From the NCBI GenBank assembly GCA_003003925.1, contig PVWP01000006.1:177690-241689 (forward strand): a DNA stretch of 64,000 nt, read 5' to 3'. The notes beneath the pieces were generated by a model that saw only the letters and a program-made list of their open reading frames with translations, ran no database searches and was not told the origin of the DNA. Positions 31,140 to 38,233 of this stretch are shown here, in pieces. Numbering within the stretch: position 1 is the first letter of the stretch; every line of letters starts with the position of its first letter. The stretch is from Aphanothece cf. minutissima CCALA 015 (GTDB taxonomy: Bacteria; Cyanobacteriota; Cyanobacteriia; PCC-6307; Cyanobiaceae). The translations under genes and the position numbers were made by a program.

Positions 31140-31553
31140 ATGGGCAGCATCAGGATCGTCGGCATCGACCATGTGGTGCTGCGCTGCAGGGATCTGGAGC
31201 GGATGGAGCGCTTCTACATCGATGTGCTCGGCTGCACCGTGGTCCGACGCAATGAACCCCTGGGCCTGATCCACCTGAAGGCCGGCAGCGGCCTGATCGA
31301 TCTGGCGGCGGTCGATGGGGAGCTCGGTCGCCGGGGAGGGGCGGCGCCGGGGGCGGAGGGGCACAACCTCGACCACATCTGTCTGAGGGTCGAACCCTTT
31401 GACGAAGCCGCCCTGCGGGCCCATCTGAGCCGTCAGGGCATCGATGCCGGCCCCCTGCATCACACCTACGGGGCCGAAGGAGTGGGGCCGGCCATCTACC
31501 TGGAGGATCCGGAAGGGAACAGTGTCGAGATCAAGGGACCGCCGGAACACTGA
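31140..31553 (+). CDS. VOC superfamily (glyoxalase/bleomycin-resistance-type) protein
   Basis: A 137-residue protein with two beta-alpha-beta-beta-beta modules of the vicinal oxygen chelate fold. The first runs from GIDHVVLRCRDLERMERFY and the second from LDHICLRVEPFDE, ending YLEDPEGNSVEIKGP. The metal-ligand positions (His in DHVVL and DHICL, Glu in SVEI) are present, so it probably binds a divalent metal. The substrate is unknown; lactoylglutathione lyase is one option, but the protein is closer to generic VOC virulence-type members. Confidence 0.87.
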   Translation: MGSIRIVGIDHVVLRCRDLERMERFYIDVLGCTVVRRNEPLGLIHLKAGSGLIDLAAVDGELGRRGGAAPGAEGHNLDHICLRVEPFDEAALRAHLSRQGIDAGPLHHTYGAEGVGPAIYLEDPEGNSVEIKGPPEH

Positions 31554-31556
31554 TGG

Positions 31557-31578
31557 CCGGAGCCCTCACGGGCTCCGG
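31557..31578. terminator. Strong hairpin between convergent genes, possible terminator
   Basis: Nine-base perfect stem CCGGAGCCC / GGGCTCCGG around a four-base loop, 4 bases after the VOC gene stop and 7 bases before the end of the convergent Nif11-like gene. No T-run follows on either strand, so it may act as a transcript-end stabiliser or a weak bidirectional terminator. Confidence 0.45.
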
Positions 31579-31584
31579 GTGGGT

Positions 31585-31869
31585 TCAACCGCGCCAGGTG
31601 GGCACACCACCGTGGGCCAGGGTGCCGCGTTGGCGCCAGAGCGCCGCCGCAGTGACATCGATGCCGTGACATTGCGCCAGATCAGCCGCGTTCTGCGGCG
31701 AATCGGATGCACTCAGGGCAGCGGCAAACTGCGGATCGCGACGCGCCAGTTCCTTCACCAGATGGAGGGCTTCGGTGGCGTTGGCATGGGGCTGAACAGC
31801 AACCTCGATGGGAGGCGTTTCAAGGGTGGATTCGTAGGTGGATTTGCTGGTGAATTCGCAGGTGGACAT
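31585..31869 (-). CDS. Nif11-like small protein
   Basis: A 94-residue protein with a Nif11-type helical region (LHLVKELARRDPQFAAALSA, then AADLAQCHGIDVTAAALW), the signature of Nif11 proteins and of leader peptides for some cyanobacterial RiPPs. It is preceded by a good purine-rich ribosome site (GAGGAGAGGAAA). The N terminus is Ser/Thr-rich. The end reads AHGGVPTWRG, a double glycine followed by only six residues. No lanthipeptide synthetase or peptidase-transporter gene lies in the window, so a RiPP precursor role is speculative; a stand-alone Nif11 protein is the safer call. Confidence 0.6.
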   Translation of the reverse strand: MSTCEFTSKSTYESTLETPPIEVAVQPHANATEALHLVKELARRDPQFAAALSASDSPQNAADLAQCHGIDVTAAALWRQRGTLAHGGVPTWRG

Positions 31870-31948
31870 GGGATTTCCTCTCCTCTTTTCCTGACCCTAA
31901 TGGATCGGAATCGTCAGCGAGATAAGTGGAAATACCCATCCCATCGCT

Positions 31949-32632
31949 TCATGATGCCGAACAAGATGATCTGAAATAGGATGATCCCTTCCCACGACTG
32001 GCGGCATCGCCATAAATTCTCGTCGCCGGGAAGTATTCCGACTCCAATTGCACTGTTGCCGCCACATCTTCCCCGGCAGTTTCCGCAATGAAATGCAGCG
32101 TGAGATCGATGCCGGAGGAGATGCCCGCCGCCGTCCAGATGGCCCCGTCTCGGGTGAAGCGTTCCTCCACCACCTCCACGTCGCCGAGGGCCCGCAGGCG
32201 ATCGAGGGAGGCCCAGTGGGTGGTGGCCCGCCGGCCGCTGAGCAGGCCGGCGGCGTGCAGCAGGAAGGAGCCGGTGCAGACGGAGAGCACCGCCCGGCAG
32301 CCGGCCGCCTGGCGCCGGATGAAGGCGATCAGCTCGGGGTTGGCCACCTCGGTGCGGGTGCCCTGGCCCCCCGGCACCAGCAGCACATCCAGCGGTGGGG
32401 CCGTGGCGAAGCTGGCGTGGGGCAGCAGCAGCATCCCCTTGGCACAGGTGATCGGGGCCTCCTCCTGGCCGATCAGCAGGCACTGGCTGGGGCCGCCGGG
32501 CTGGCGCGCCCAGATCGTGGCCATCTCCCAGGGGCCGACGGCATCGAGTTCCTCCACCCCGGGGAACAGCACGATCCCGAAACGGCCGGCGGTGGCACCG
32601 GCAGCGGCACCGGAAGATAGGGCTGAATCCAT
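31949..32632 (-). CDS. DJ-1/PfpI family protein (class I amidotransferase-like)
   Basis: A 227-residue protein of the DJ-1/PfpI superfamily. The fold is marked by FGIVLFPGVEELDAVGPWE, VLLVPGGQGTR and the nucleophile elbow AVLSVCTGSFLLHAAGLL (reactive Cys), with THWASLDRL following. This pattern is closest to isonitrile-hydratase-like and AraC-type-associated members. There is no DNA-binding domain, so it is a stand-alone enzyme of unknown substrate. The ATG at 32632 directly follows GGAGGTG; a GTG at 32644 is a weaker choice. Confidence 0.85.
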   Translation of the reverse strand: MDSALSSGAAAGATAGRFGIVLFPGVEELDAVGPWEMATIWARQPGGPSQCLLIGQEEAPITCAKGMLLLPHASFATAPPLDVLLVPGGQGTRTEVANPELIAFIRRQAAGCRAVLSVCTGSFLLHAAGLLSGRRATTHWASLDRLRALGDVEVVEERFTRDGAIWTAAGISSGIDLTLHFIAETAGEDVAATVQLESEYFPATRIYGDAASRGKGSSYFRSSCSAS

Positions 32633-32805
32633 CGTCACCTCCACCCGCGGGCCCGCGTCAGAGGCCGCCCACGCCCCTCATCAAGACGCAAGGCTGAACA
32701 GCAGCTGCAGCAGGGCAAAACCCGCCAGGCAGGTGGCGGCCAGCAGAGGTGCGACATGTACCAACTTCGGGATCCCACGATGTCTCCGGTCTAGGCCGGG
32801 TGAGC

Positions 32806-33525
32806 TCACCGGGAAAGCCCGACCAACCGGCGGGTGTGGAGAGCCACAGACACAGTTGGAGATGAACTTTTGTCCTGGTCGGCGACAGCCCGGAAGCCGA
32901 GCAGACGCCCCGGCACCTGGGCGGCGACCACCACCCCGGTTGCTCCGGTGGCGAGGCCGGCCTCCTGGAGCCGCCCCACGGTCCACCCGTTGCAGTTGCG
33001 GGTCCAGAGATAGGTGCCATGGGCCGGGACAAAACGCCCCCCCTGGCCGGGCCGCCGTGGCAGGGCGGGGAGGCGCTCGCCGTCGCGGTCGCGCCGGGCG
33101 CTGCGCTCCAGGGCGGTGAGGAGGGCCCGCAGGGTGGGGGCCTCCACCTGCCGCTCCCAGACGGCGACCGTGCCTGCGAGCCGCGGCGGATCGGGATGGC
33201 CGGCGAGGAAGAGCACCGAGTCGGTGGGCAGGAACAGGGCGGCCACCAGGGCCTGGGGGCCGCGCTCTCCCCCGTGGAAGTAGCGCCGATCGCCCCAGGC
33301 GAACTCCAGGAACGGCGCCGCTTCGGCCCCCGGTGGACCGAGCCTCCAGCCGGGTGGCTGCTGCGCCACGATCGCGGTGTGGTGGCCCCAGTCCACCACC
33401 AGCACCGTGTAGCGCCCCGCCGGTGGCTGGGGCAGCCGCACCAGGGGAGCACGGGGCTCGGGCACGACGGCGGCATGCAGCAATGGCCATCCCACCAGCT
33501 CCAGCAGGACCCAAAGCAACGGCAT
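32806..33525 (-). CDS. DUF2459 (TIGR02117-like) protein
   Basis: A 239-residue protein with an N-terminal hydrophobic/signal-like segment ([20 protein letters not shown]) and the DUF2459 core. The core starts with [13 protein letters not shown] and contains [31 protein letters not shown] and a C-terminal barrel-like end. The function of this family is not established; some members are named urease-associated. The ATG shares its A with the discriminator base of tRNA-Leu. RNase Z-type trimming of that tRNA would therefore cut inside this start codon. A GTG at 33498, preceded by GGAGCTG, is an alternative start. Codon use looks like the neighbours'. Confidence 0.75.
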   Translation of the reverse strand: MPLLWVLLELVGWPLLHAAVVPEPRAPLVRLPQPPAGRYTVLVVDWGHHTAIVAQQPPGWRLGPPGAEAAPFLEFAWGDRRYFHGGERGPQALVAALFLPTDSVLFLAGHPDPPRLAGTVAVWERQVEAPTLRALLTALERSARRDRDGERLPALPRRPGQGGRFVPAHGTYLWTRNCNGWTVGRLQEAGLATGATGVVVAAQVPGRLLGFRAVADQDKSSSPTVSVALHTRRLVGLSR

Positions 33526-33608
33526 GGGGGCAGGGGGACTTGAACCCCCACAGCCTTTCGGCCTGCGGATTTTAAGTCCGCTGCGTCTACCAGTTTCGCC
33601 ATGCCCCC
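33525..33608 (-). tRNA. trnL-UAA: tRNA-Leu(UAA)
   Basis: On the minus strand an 84-base class II tRNA folds with acceptor stem GGGGGCA/TGCCCCC, anticodon stem GCGGA/TCCGC around the loop CTTAAAA (anticodon TAA), a long variable arm (AGGCCGAAAGGCTGT), a T arm GGGGG-TTCAAGT-CCCCC and discriminator A. CCA is not encoded. Many cyanobacteria have a group I intron in the anticodon loop of this tRNA; here the loop is uninterrupted. Confidence 0.97.
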
Positions 33609-33649
33609 GCGGGGAGATCCTAGATTCGCCCCACTTCGCGACATCCCCG

Positions 33650-33889
33650 GTGGCCCTGAGCAGCCTGCCGCTCGACACCCTGCTGGTGATCGGCGCCTAC
33701 CTGGCCCTGGCCGGCGCCTACCTGCTGGTGGTGCCCCTGGCCCTCTACTGGTGGATGCACAAGCGCTGGTACGTGATGGGCAAGATCGAGCGCACCGCCA
33801 TCTACGGGCTGGTGTTCCTGTTCTTCCCGGGGCTGATCCTGTTCGCACCCTTCCTCAACCTGCGCATGGCGGGCCAGGGCGAGGCCTGA
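33650..33889 (+). CDS. ndhL: NAD(P)H-quinone oxidoreductase subunit L
   Basis: A 79-residue membrane subunit of cyanobacterial NDH-1. Two hydrophobic helices ([24 protein letters not shown] and [20 protein letters not shown]) flank [12 protein letters not shown], and the end [11 protein letters not shown] is the usual NdhL finish. The neighbours, a DUF3007 gene and trpA, repeat a common cyanobacterial gene order. The GTG at 33650 gives the normal length. An upstream in-frame ATG would run into the tRNA gene. No clear ribosome site is seen. Confidence 0.9.
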   Translation: MALSSLPLDTLLVIGAYLALAGAYLLVVPLALYWWMHKRWYVMGKIERTAIYGLVFLFFPGLILFAPFLNLRMAGQGEA

Positions 33890-33892
33890 GCC

Positions 33893-34228
33893 GTGACCCG
33901 CGCACAGGCGATCCTGCTGGGCCTGGTGGTCTTCGCCATCGGGGGTGGTGGTTACTGGGTGTTCCGCTCCAGCGGCCTGGAGGGCTTCTCCCCCGGCATC
34001 GCCGCCTCGGCGCTCCTCATGCTGGTGGTGCTCGGCTGGACCGCCAGCTACCTCCTGCGGGTGGTGGGCGGCAAGATGACCTACATGGAGCAGCGGCGCC
34101 GTTACCGGGCCGCCTACGACGCCGTCACCGACGAGGAGCTGCAGCGCAAGTTCGACGCCATGAGCCCCGAGGAACAGGCCAGGCTGCTGGCCGAGGTGGG
34201 GCAGCTCCAGGCCGATGCCGAGATGTGA
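33893..34228 (+). CDS. DUF3007 family membrane protein
   Basis: A 111-residue protein with two hydrophobic helices (AILLGLVVFAIGGGGYWVF and IAASALLMLVVLGWTASYLL) and a charged C-terminal helix (KMTYMEQRRRYRAAYDAVTDEELQRKFDAMSPEEQARLLAEV in segments). This matches the cyanobacterial/plastid DUF3007 family, which commonly sits after ndhL and is thought to be linked to NDH-1 or thylakoids; its function is unproven. It starts at GTG three bases after the ndhL stop and is likely in the same operon. Confidence 0.85.
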   Translation: MTRAQAILLGLVVFAIGGGGYWVFRSSGLEGFSPGIAASALLMLVVLGWTASYLLRVVGGKMTYMEQRRRYRAAYDAVTDEELQRKFDAMSPEEQARLLAEVGQLQADAEM

Positions 34229-34291
34229 GCGCCCCCGGCGGCCCACGGACGACCCCATAGGCTCAGGAACACCGTCCCGCCTTCCGGCCCG

Positions 34292-35137
34292 ATGAGCGTC
34301 GCCGCCACCGCCGGCCCCAGCACCGCGCCCACCCTGATCCAGGAACGTTTCACCGCCCTGCGGGCCTCTGGGCGCTGCGCCCTGATGCCCTTCCTGATGG
34401 CGGGCGATCCCGATCTCTCGGTCACCGCCGCCAGCCTGCTGGCCCTGCAGGCCGCCGGCGCCGACCTGATCGAGCTGGGCATCCCCTACAGCGATCCCCT
34501 CGCCGACGGCCCGGTGATCCAGGCCGCCGCCAGTCGCGCCCTGGCCGCCGGCACCACGCCCGGCCGGGTGCTGGAGATGCTGGCCTCCCTGCGGGGCCGG
34601 CTGAACGTGCCGGTGGTGCTGTTCACCTACAGCAACCCCCTGCTCAACCGGGGAATGGACAGCTTCTGCCGTGAGGCGGCCGCCGCCGGGGCCGCCGGGC
34701 TGGTGGTGCCCGACCTGCCGCTGGAGGAGGCCCAGAAGCTCTCCGCCATCGCCGCCGGCCACGGCCTGGATCTGGTGCTGCTGGTGGCCCCCAACACCCC
34801 GGCCGAACGCATGGCCCGCATCCATGCCGCCAGCCGCGGCTTCACCTACCTGGTGAGCGTCACCGGGGTGACGGGGGTGCGCACCAGCCTGGAAGACCGG
34901 GTGGGCCCCCTGGTGGGGCGGCTGCGGGAGCTGGGCCCCACGCCGGTGGCGGTGGGCTTCGGCATCGCCACCGGTGAGCAGGCCTTCCAGGTGCGCCGCT
35001 GGGGCGCCGATGGCGCCATCGTGGGCAGCGCCCTGGTCCGGCGCATGGCCGCGGCCCACCAGAGCGGCGCCGATGTGGCCGCCGATGCCGGCGCCTTCGT
35101 CGCCGAGCTGCGCACGGCCCTCGACCAGCCGCTCTGA
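34292..35137 (+). CDS. trpA: Tryptophan synthase alpha chain
   Basis: A 281-residue TIM-barrel enzyme that cleaves indole-3-glycerol phosphate to indole and glyceraldehyde 3-phosphate. The catalytic region is [20 protein letters not shown] (Glu and Asp acid-base pair). [50 protein letters not shown] and the phosphate-binding [11 protein letters not shown] are all present. TrpB is not next to it, as is usual in cyanobacteria. It follows ndhL-DUF3007 with a 63-base gap. Confidence 0.97.
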   Translation: MSVAATAGPSTAPTLIQERFTALRASGRCALMPFLMAGDPDLSVTAASLLALQAAGADLIELGIPYSDPLADGPVIQAAASRALAAGTTPGRVLEMLASLRGRLNVPVVLFTYSNPLLNRGMDSFCREAAAAGAAGLVVPDLPLEEAQKLSAIAAGHGLDLVLLVAPNTPAERMARIHAASRGFTYLVSVTGVTGVRTSLEDRVGPLVGRLRELGPTPVAVGFGIATGEQAFQVRRWGADGAIVGSALVRRMAAAHQSGADVAADAGAFVAELRTALDQPL

Positions 35138-35144
35138 GCCAGCC

Positions 35145-35222
35145 TCAGAGGGCAGGGGCGCAGGCGCCCAGGGCCAGGGCCAGCAGCAGGGCGGCGAGCA
35201 GGGCAGAAACACGCATGGCCAT
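35145..35222 (-). CDS. Tiny predicted lipoprotein, 25 residues
   Basis: The reading frame MAMRVSALLAALLLALALGACAPAL is a near-perfect lipoprotein signal peptide with lipobox ALGAC and only four residues after the cysteine. It resembles entericidin-type mini-lipoproteins in layout, but no family is assigned. It is antisense-convergent to trpA, ending 7 bases after it, and divergent from the methyltransferase gene. A chance frame is possible because leucine/alanine codons are common in this GC-rich DNA. Confidence 0.4.
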   Translation of the reverse strand: MAMRVSALLAALLLALALGACAPAL

Positions 35223-35249
35223 GGGGCAGCTGCCCCCCATGATGGGCCG

Positions 35250-35888
35250 ATGGACGTCGATGCCCTGCCGTTCTCGCCCGCCTGCCTGCGCAACCAGGAG
35301 CCGATCCTGTCGCTGCTGCGCCGCTGGCTGGCCCCCGGCGCGCGGGTGCTGGAGGTGGGCTCGGGCAGTGGGCAGCACGCCATCCACATGGCCCGCCATC
35401 TGCCGGGGGGCCGCTGGCAGCCGAGCGAGCGGCAGGAGGCCCTGGCCGGCCTGGCCGCACGCATCAGCCTGGAGGGCGGAGAAGCACTGGCCCCGGGGGC
35501 GCAGGTGGCGACGCCGCTGCTGCTGGATGTGACCCAGCCCCAGTGGCCCGCAGGCCCCTTCGAGGCCGTGTTCACGGCCAACACGCTGCACATCATGCCG
35601 GCCGCCGCGGTGCCCCACCTGCTGGCGGGTGGCGCCCGGGTGCTGGCCGCTGACGGCCTGCTGCTGATCTATGGGCCGTTCCGCTATGGCGAGCGCCACA
35701 CCGCCGCCAGCAACGAAGCCTTCGATGCCCACCTGCGCCAGCTGGATCCGGCCATGGGGGTGCGCGACGCCGAGGCGATCCAGCGCGAGGCCGACGGCCT
35801 GGGGCTGCACCTGCAGACCGATGCGGCGATGCCCGCCAACAACCGGCTGCTGGTGTTTCAGAAGCAGGCCGAAGGGCGCGGGGGATGA
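35250..35888 (+). CDS. DUF938 family SAM-dependent methyltransferase-like protein
   Basis: A 212-residue class I methyltransferase fold. PACLRNQEPILSLLRRWL leads into the SAM-binding glycine loop VLEVGSGSGQHAIHMA. It continues with RWQPSE, LLLDVTQPQWP, the DUF938-typical AVFTANTLHIMP, and LLIYGPFRYGERHTAASN. The family is found in many bacteria, but its acceptor substrate is not known. The in-frame ATG at 35250 gives the family-typical N terminus. Confidence 0.88.
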   Translation: MDVDALPFSPACLRNQEPILSLLRRWLAPGARVLEVGSGSGQHAIHMARHLPGGRWQPSERQEALAGLAARISLEGGEALAPGAQVATPLLLDVTQPQWPAGPFEAVFTANTLHIMPAAAVPHLLAGGARVLAADGLLLIYGPFRYGERHTAASNEAFDAHLRQLDPAMGVRDAEAIQREADGLGLHLQTDAAMPANNRLLVFQKQAEGRGG

Positions 35889-35936
35889 AAGGCTGAGAGG
35901 CGTTCACCCCGACCCGGCGGCCGCCGCCGTTCGCCC

Positions 35937-36203
35937 ATGAAATTCGTCCTCTGGGGCACCTATTGCGCCGATGTGCTCGAGCGCCGCACCCCGTTCCGGG
36001 AGGAGCACCTGGCCGGACTGAAGCGCCAGAAAGAGGAGGGCGTGCTGCTCACCCTGGGCCCCACGGCCGACACCCGCTTCGTGTTCGGCCTCTACGAGGC
36101 CGACGACAAGGAGACGGTGGAAGGCCTGGTCAAGGGGGACATCTACTGGCGGCAGGGCATCTGGACCGCCGTGGAGATCCACCCCTGGATCCAGGCCTTC
36201 TGA
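35937..36203 (+). CDS. YciI-like (YCII-related domain) protein
   Basis: An 88-residue protein of the YCII-related ferredoxin-like fold. It has RRTPFREEHLAGLKRQKEEG, TLGPTADTRFVFGLYEADDKE and VKGDIYWRQGIW. Family members are small dimeric proteins with a His/Asp pair, here His in EEHLAG and Asp in GDIYW; their activity is usually unknown. It stands 48 bases after the methyltransferase gene. Confidence 0.87.
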   Translation: MKFVLWGTYCADVLERRTPFREEHLAGLKRQKEEGVLLTLGPTADTRFVFGLYEADDKETVEGLVKGDIYWRQGIWTAVEIHPWIQAF

Positions 36204-36215
36204 GCCCGCAGGGGA

Positions 36216-36725
36216 TCAGGCCCGGGGCCAGCCGTCGAGGGCCTGCTGCCACACCCAGGCCGCCACCGCCTCCGGCCCGCCTTCGCCCAGGGACTGGGCA
36301 TAGCCACCCATCTGGCCGATACCACCGGCGGCGATCGCGGCGATGGCGTCCGGGGAGGCGACGCCGTTGCGCTCCAGGGCCGCCAGCTTGAGGGTCTTGC
36401 CACGGCGGATGATGTTGCCCCCCTGGAGGTGACAGCCCGCGCAGTGGGCCCCGAACAGGGAGCTGCCCACATCGAGAACGCTCACCTGGAGCACGCCGCC
36501 GTCGATGATCTCCGCCAGAGGGACCTCCGCCTCAGGGACCTCCACCTCAGGGACCTCCGCTTCAGGACCGGGGGACCCGGATGAGGGTGATGAGACGGGC
36601 GGTGACAGGGGTGGTGAAACGGCAAAGGCCGCCCCGGGAAAGCCGAGGGCGGCCGGAGGCAGGACCAGGGCCAGCAGCAGCAGCAGGGCCACCAGAAACG
36701 ACACCAGCCGACGCCAGATGATCAA
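36216..36725 (-). CDS. Exported c-type cytochrome (cytochrome c6-like)
   Basis: A 169-residue protein: signal/anchor helix (LVSFLVALLLLLALVLPPAALG), a low-complexity linker with repeated PE-EV units (EAEVPEVEVPEAEVP), then a single-haem class I domain with FGAHCAGCH (haem attachment) and the axial-methionine region GQMGGYAQSL. This resembles cytochrome c6 or its c6B/c6C relatives, soluble carriers in the thylakoid lumen, but the acidic-proline spacer is unusual. The first in-frame start is a TTG in a TTGA overlap with the cyAbrB stop; a GTG about 20 bases on is the alternative. Confidence 0.83.
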   Translation of the reverse strand: MIIWRRLVSFLVALLLLLALVLPPAALGFPGAAFAVSPPLSPPVSSPSSGSPGPEAEVPEVEVPEAEVPLAEIIDGGVLQVSVLDVGSSLFGAHCAGCHLQGGNIIRRGKTLKLAALERNGVASPDAIAAIAAGGIGQMGGYAQSLGEGGPEAVAAWVWQQALDGWPRA

Positions 36726-37084
36726 TCCTCGTCGTCGGCGCTGCCGGCGGGGATCAGGCGGATCTGCTTGCGGCCCAGCTTGATCTCGAACTCATCGCCG
36801 GGCTTGAGATCCAGCATGGCGGTGTAGGCCTTGCCGATGAGGAGATTGCCGTTGCCCTGCACCGTGGCCACGTAGCTGAGCTTGCGCCCGCCCTTGCCCA
36901 CCTTGCCGGCCGCACCGAACTCGACGCCTTTGGCTTCGAGCAGGGCCTCGTAGAAGGCGGTGAAGTTCAGGCGCTCGGCGCCATCCTTCTTGGTGGAAAC
37001 ATAGCCACAGGCCCGAACGATCTCGGACTTGCCGACATCGCCGAGCTCCTTGACCTTGGCCAGCAATTCCGATCCAGTCAGCAT
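36722..37084 (-). CDS. cyAbrB-type transcriptional regulator
   Basis: A 120-residue cyanobacterial AbrB-like protein. The N-terminal helical part (LTGSELLAKVKELGDVGKSEIVRACGYVSTKKDG) is followed by the C-terminal AbrB DNA-binding fold (GNLLIGKAYTAMLDLKPGDEFEIKLGRKQIRLIP). These regulators control nitrogen, carbon and redox genes, and in Synechocystis a member binds the hox promoter. That is suggestive here, since a hox cluster is present, but the site is not shown. The cytochrome gene overlaps its 3' end. A perfect inverted repeat precedes it. Confidence 0.93.
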   Translation of the reverse strand: MLTGSELLAKVKELGDVGKSEIVRACGYVSTKKDGAERLNFTAFYEALLEAKGVEFGAAGKVGKGGRKLSYVATVQGNGNLLIGKAYTAMLDLKPGDEFEIKLGRKQIRLIPAGSADDED

Positions 37085-37114
37085 GGTATGTAGGTGGAGG
37101 CAGGTGTGAGGTTA

Positions 37115-37131
37115 GGTGTAAAACATACACC
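37115..37131. promoter_or_regulatory. Perfect inverted repeat upstream of cyAbrB, candidate operator
   Basis: GGTGTA-AAACA-TACACC is a 6+5+6 perfect palindrome beginning 31 bases upstream of the cyAbrB start, in the 103-base gap shared with the divergent acetyltransferase gene. On the minus strand it overlaps a -10-like TATGTT, a location where a bound protein would block transcription. Autoregulation is one possibility. Confidence 0.5.
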
Positions 37132-37187
37132 AGCGCGATCAGCCTTCCGCCGATAGCGGCCACCATCAATGCACAACGACCGCCTCG

Positions 37188-37664
37188 ATGCTGCCGATCC
37201 GTCCTCTGCGTCCCGATGATTGCCAGCAGCTGATCGCCGTTTATCACGAAGCGGTCATCAGCCAGGCCGGGAACCTCTACAGCCCGTCGCAGATCGAGGC
37301 CTGGTCACAACAGGCCGGTCGCAATGATGACTTCCGGTCGTCATTGCTACGCGGCCATGGGTTGGTGAGCACCACCCACCATGACGACACGATCATCGAG
37401 GCATTTGCCCTTCTCGATCCCGTCGACCGGCTCGCCCTGCTCTACTGCCGGGGCCGCTCGAGTCGCCAGGGGCGGGCCAGCGCCCTGCTGGAGGCCCTGG
37501 AAGGGCACGCCCGCTCGCGGGGGGTGGCTCGCCTGCGCACCGAGGCCAGCCAGCTCTCCCGACCGCTGCTGGAGCGGCGGGGCTGGGTGGTGGACGCCGA
37601 GGAGACGGTGACGCTCGGCGGCGTGGCGTTCCTGCGCTGGCGGATGGGCAAGGATCTGCTCTGA
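37188..37664 (+). CDS. GNAT family N-acetyltransferase
   Basis: A 158-residue GNAT-fold protein. It has IRPLRPDDCQQLIAVYHEAV at the start, the beta-4 segment LLDPVDRLALLYCRGRSSRQGRASALLEALEGHARSRG that holds the acetyl-CoA-binding RxxGxA-type loop, and RPLLERRGWVVDAEETV near the end. The acceptor is unknown. It is divergent from cyAbrB and 17 bases ahead of the Nif11/cupin gene. Confidence 0.85.
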   Translation: MLPIRPLRPDDCQQLIAVYHEAVISQAGNLYSPSQIEAWSQQAGRNDDFRSSLLRGHGLVSTTHHDDTIIEAFALLDPVDRLALLYCRGRSSRQGRASALLEALEGHARSRGVARLRTEASQLSRPLLERRGWVVDAEETVTLGGVAFLRWRMGKDLL

Positions 37665-37681
37665 CGCCCGTCCTGCGCCCG

Positions 37682-38233
37682 ATGGCCGAAGCCCAGCTGC
37701 AGCAGTTCCTGGAGAAGGTGCGCCAGCTCCAGGCCTTCGTGGCCCTGAGCGAGGCCGACCCCGCCCTGCGCCAGGCCCTGCGGGACTGCGGTGACCACCA
37801 TCAGGTGGTGGCCCTGGCCCGCTCCCGCGGCTTCGAGATCGGCCGCCGCTGGGGGGAGACGCCGCCGGAAGAGGGGCCCGCGGCCGACGCGGCGGATGGC
37901 GGGGCCTCCCTGGTGCGGAGCCCCTGCCCCGCCGACGGGGAGGAGGTCACCACCGTGCTGCTGCAGACCCCCCAGCTGCGGCTGGAGCGGATTCACTCGT
38001 GCAACGCCCGCAGCCCCGAGGGCTTCTGGTACGACCAGGCGGACGATGAGTGGGTGCTGCTGCTGCAGGGGAGCGCCACATTGCAGTTTGCCGATGAGGC
38101 CGAACCCCATGCCCTCGCCTGCGGTGATGCCCTGCTGATCAGTGCGGGCCGTCGGCACCGACTGCTGGCGAGTGACCCGCCGCCTGGAACGATCTGGCTG
38201 GCCCTCTTCTGGCCAGCTCTTCCCGTTCCCTGA
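37682..38233 (+). CDS. Nif11 domain/cupin domain protein
   Basis: A 183-residue fusion. The Nif11 domain (about 1-58) has QLQQFLEKVRQLQAFVALSE and VVALARSRGFEIGRRWGE. The C-terminal cupin (about 80-180) has EGFWYDQADDEWVLLLQGSA (first cupin motif) and CGDALLISAGRRHRL (second). This pairing is known in marine and freshwater Synechococcus, but its role is not. The cupin keeps Glu and His residues that could bind a metal. Its last 95 bases overlap the convergent psiE-like gene in another frame. Confidence 0.88.
   Translation: MAEAQLQQFLEKVRQLQAFVALSEADPALRQALRDCGDHHQVVALARSRGFEIGRRWGETPPEEGPAADAADGGASLVRSPCPADGEEVTTVLLQTPQLRLERIHSCNARSPEGFWYDQADDEWVLLLQGSATLQFADEAEPHALACGDALLISAGRRHRLLASDPPPGTIWLALFWPALPVP

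Noticed and set aside
32681-32764. A 27-residue hydrophobic frame (VHVAPLLAATCLAGFALLQ) from a TTG between the DJ-1-like and DUF2459 genes
   Set aside because: It could be a mini membrane protein, but the only start is TTG, no ribosome site is seen and it resembles none of the small photosystem or cytochrome b6f subunits I know.
32799-32810. GGTGAGCTCACC palindrome at the end of the DUF2459 gene
   Set aside because: A 12-base palindrome across a stop codon with no link to a promoter; likely chance at this base composition.
31585-38233. A Nif11-based RiPP biosynthesis cluster
   Set aside because: Only two Nif11-type proteins are present, 6 kb apart. One is a cupin fusion, and no LanM, radical-SAM or peptidase-transporter gene lies in the window.
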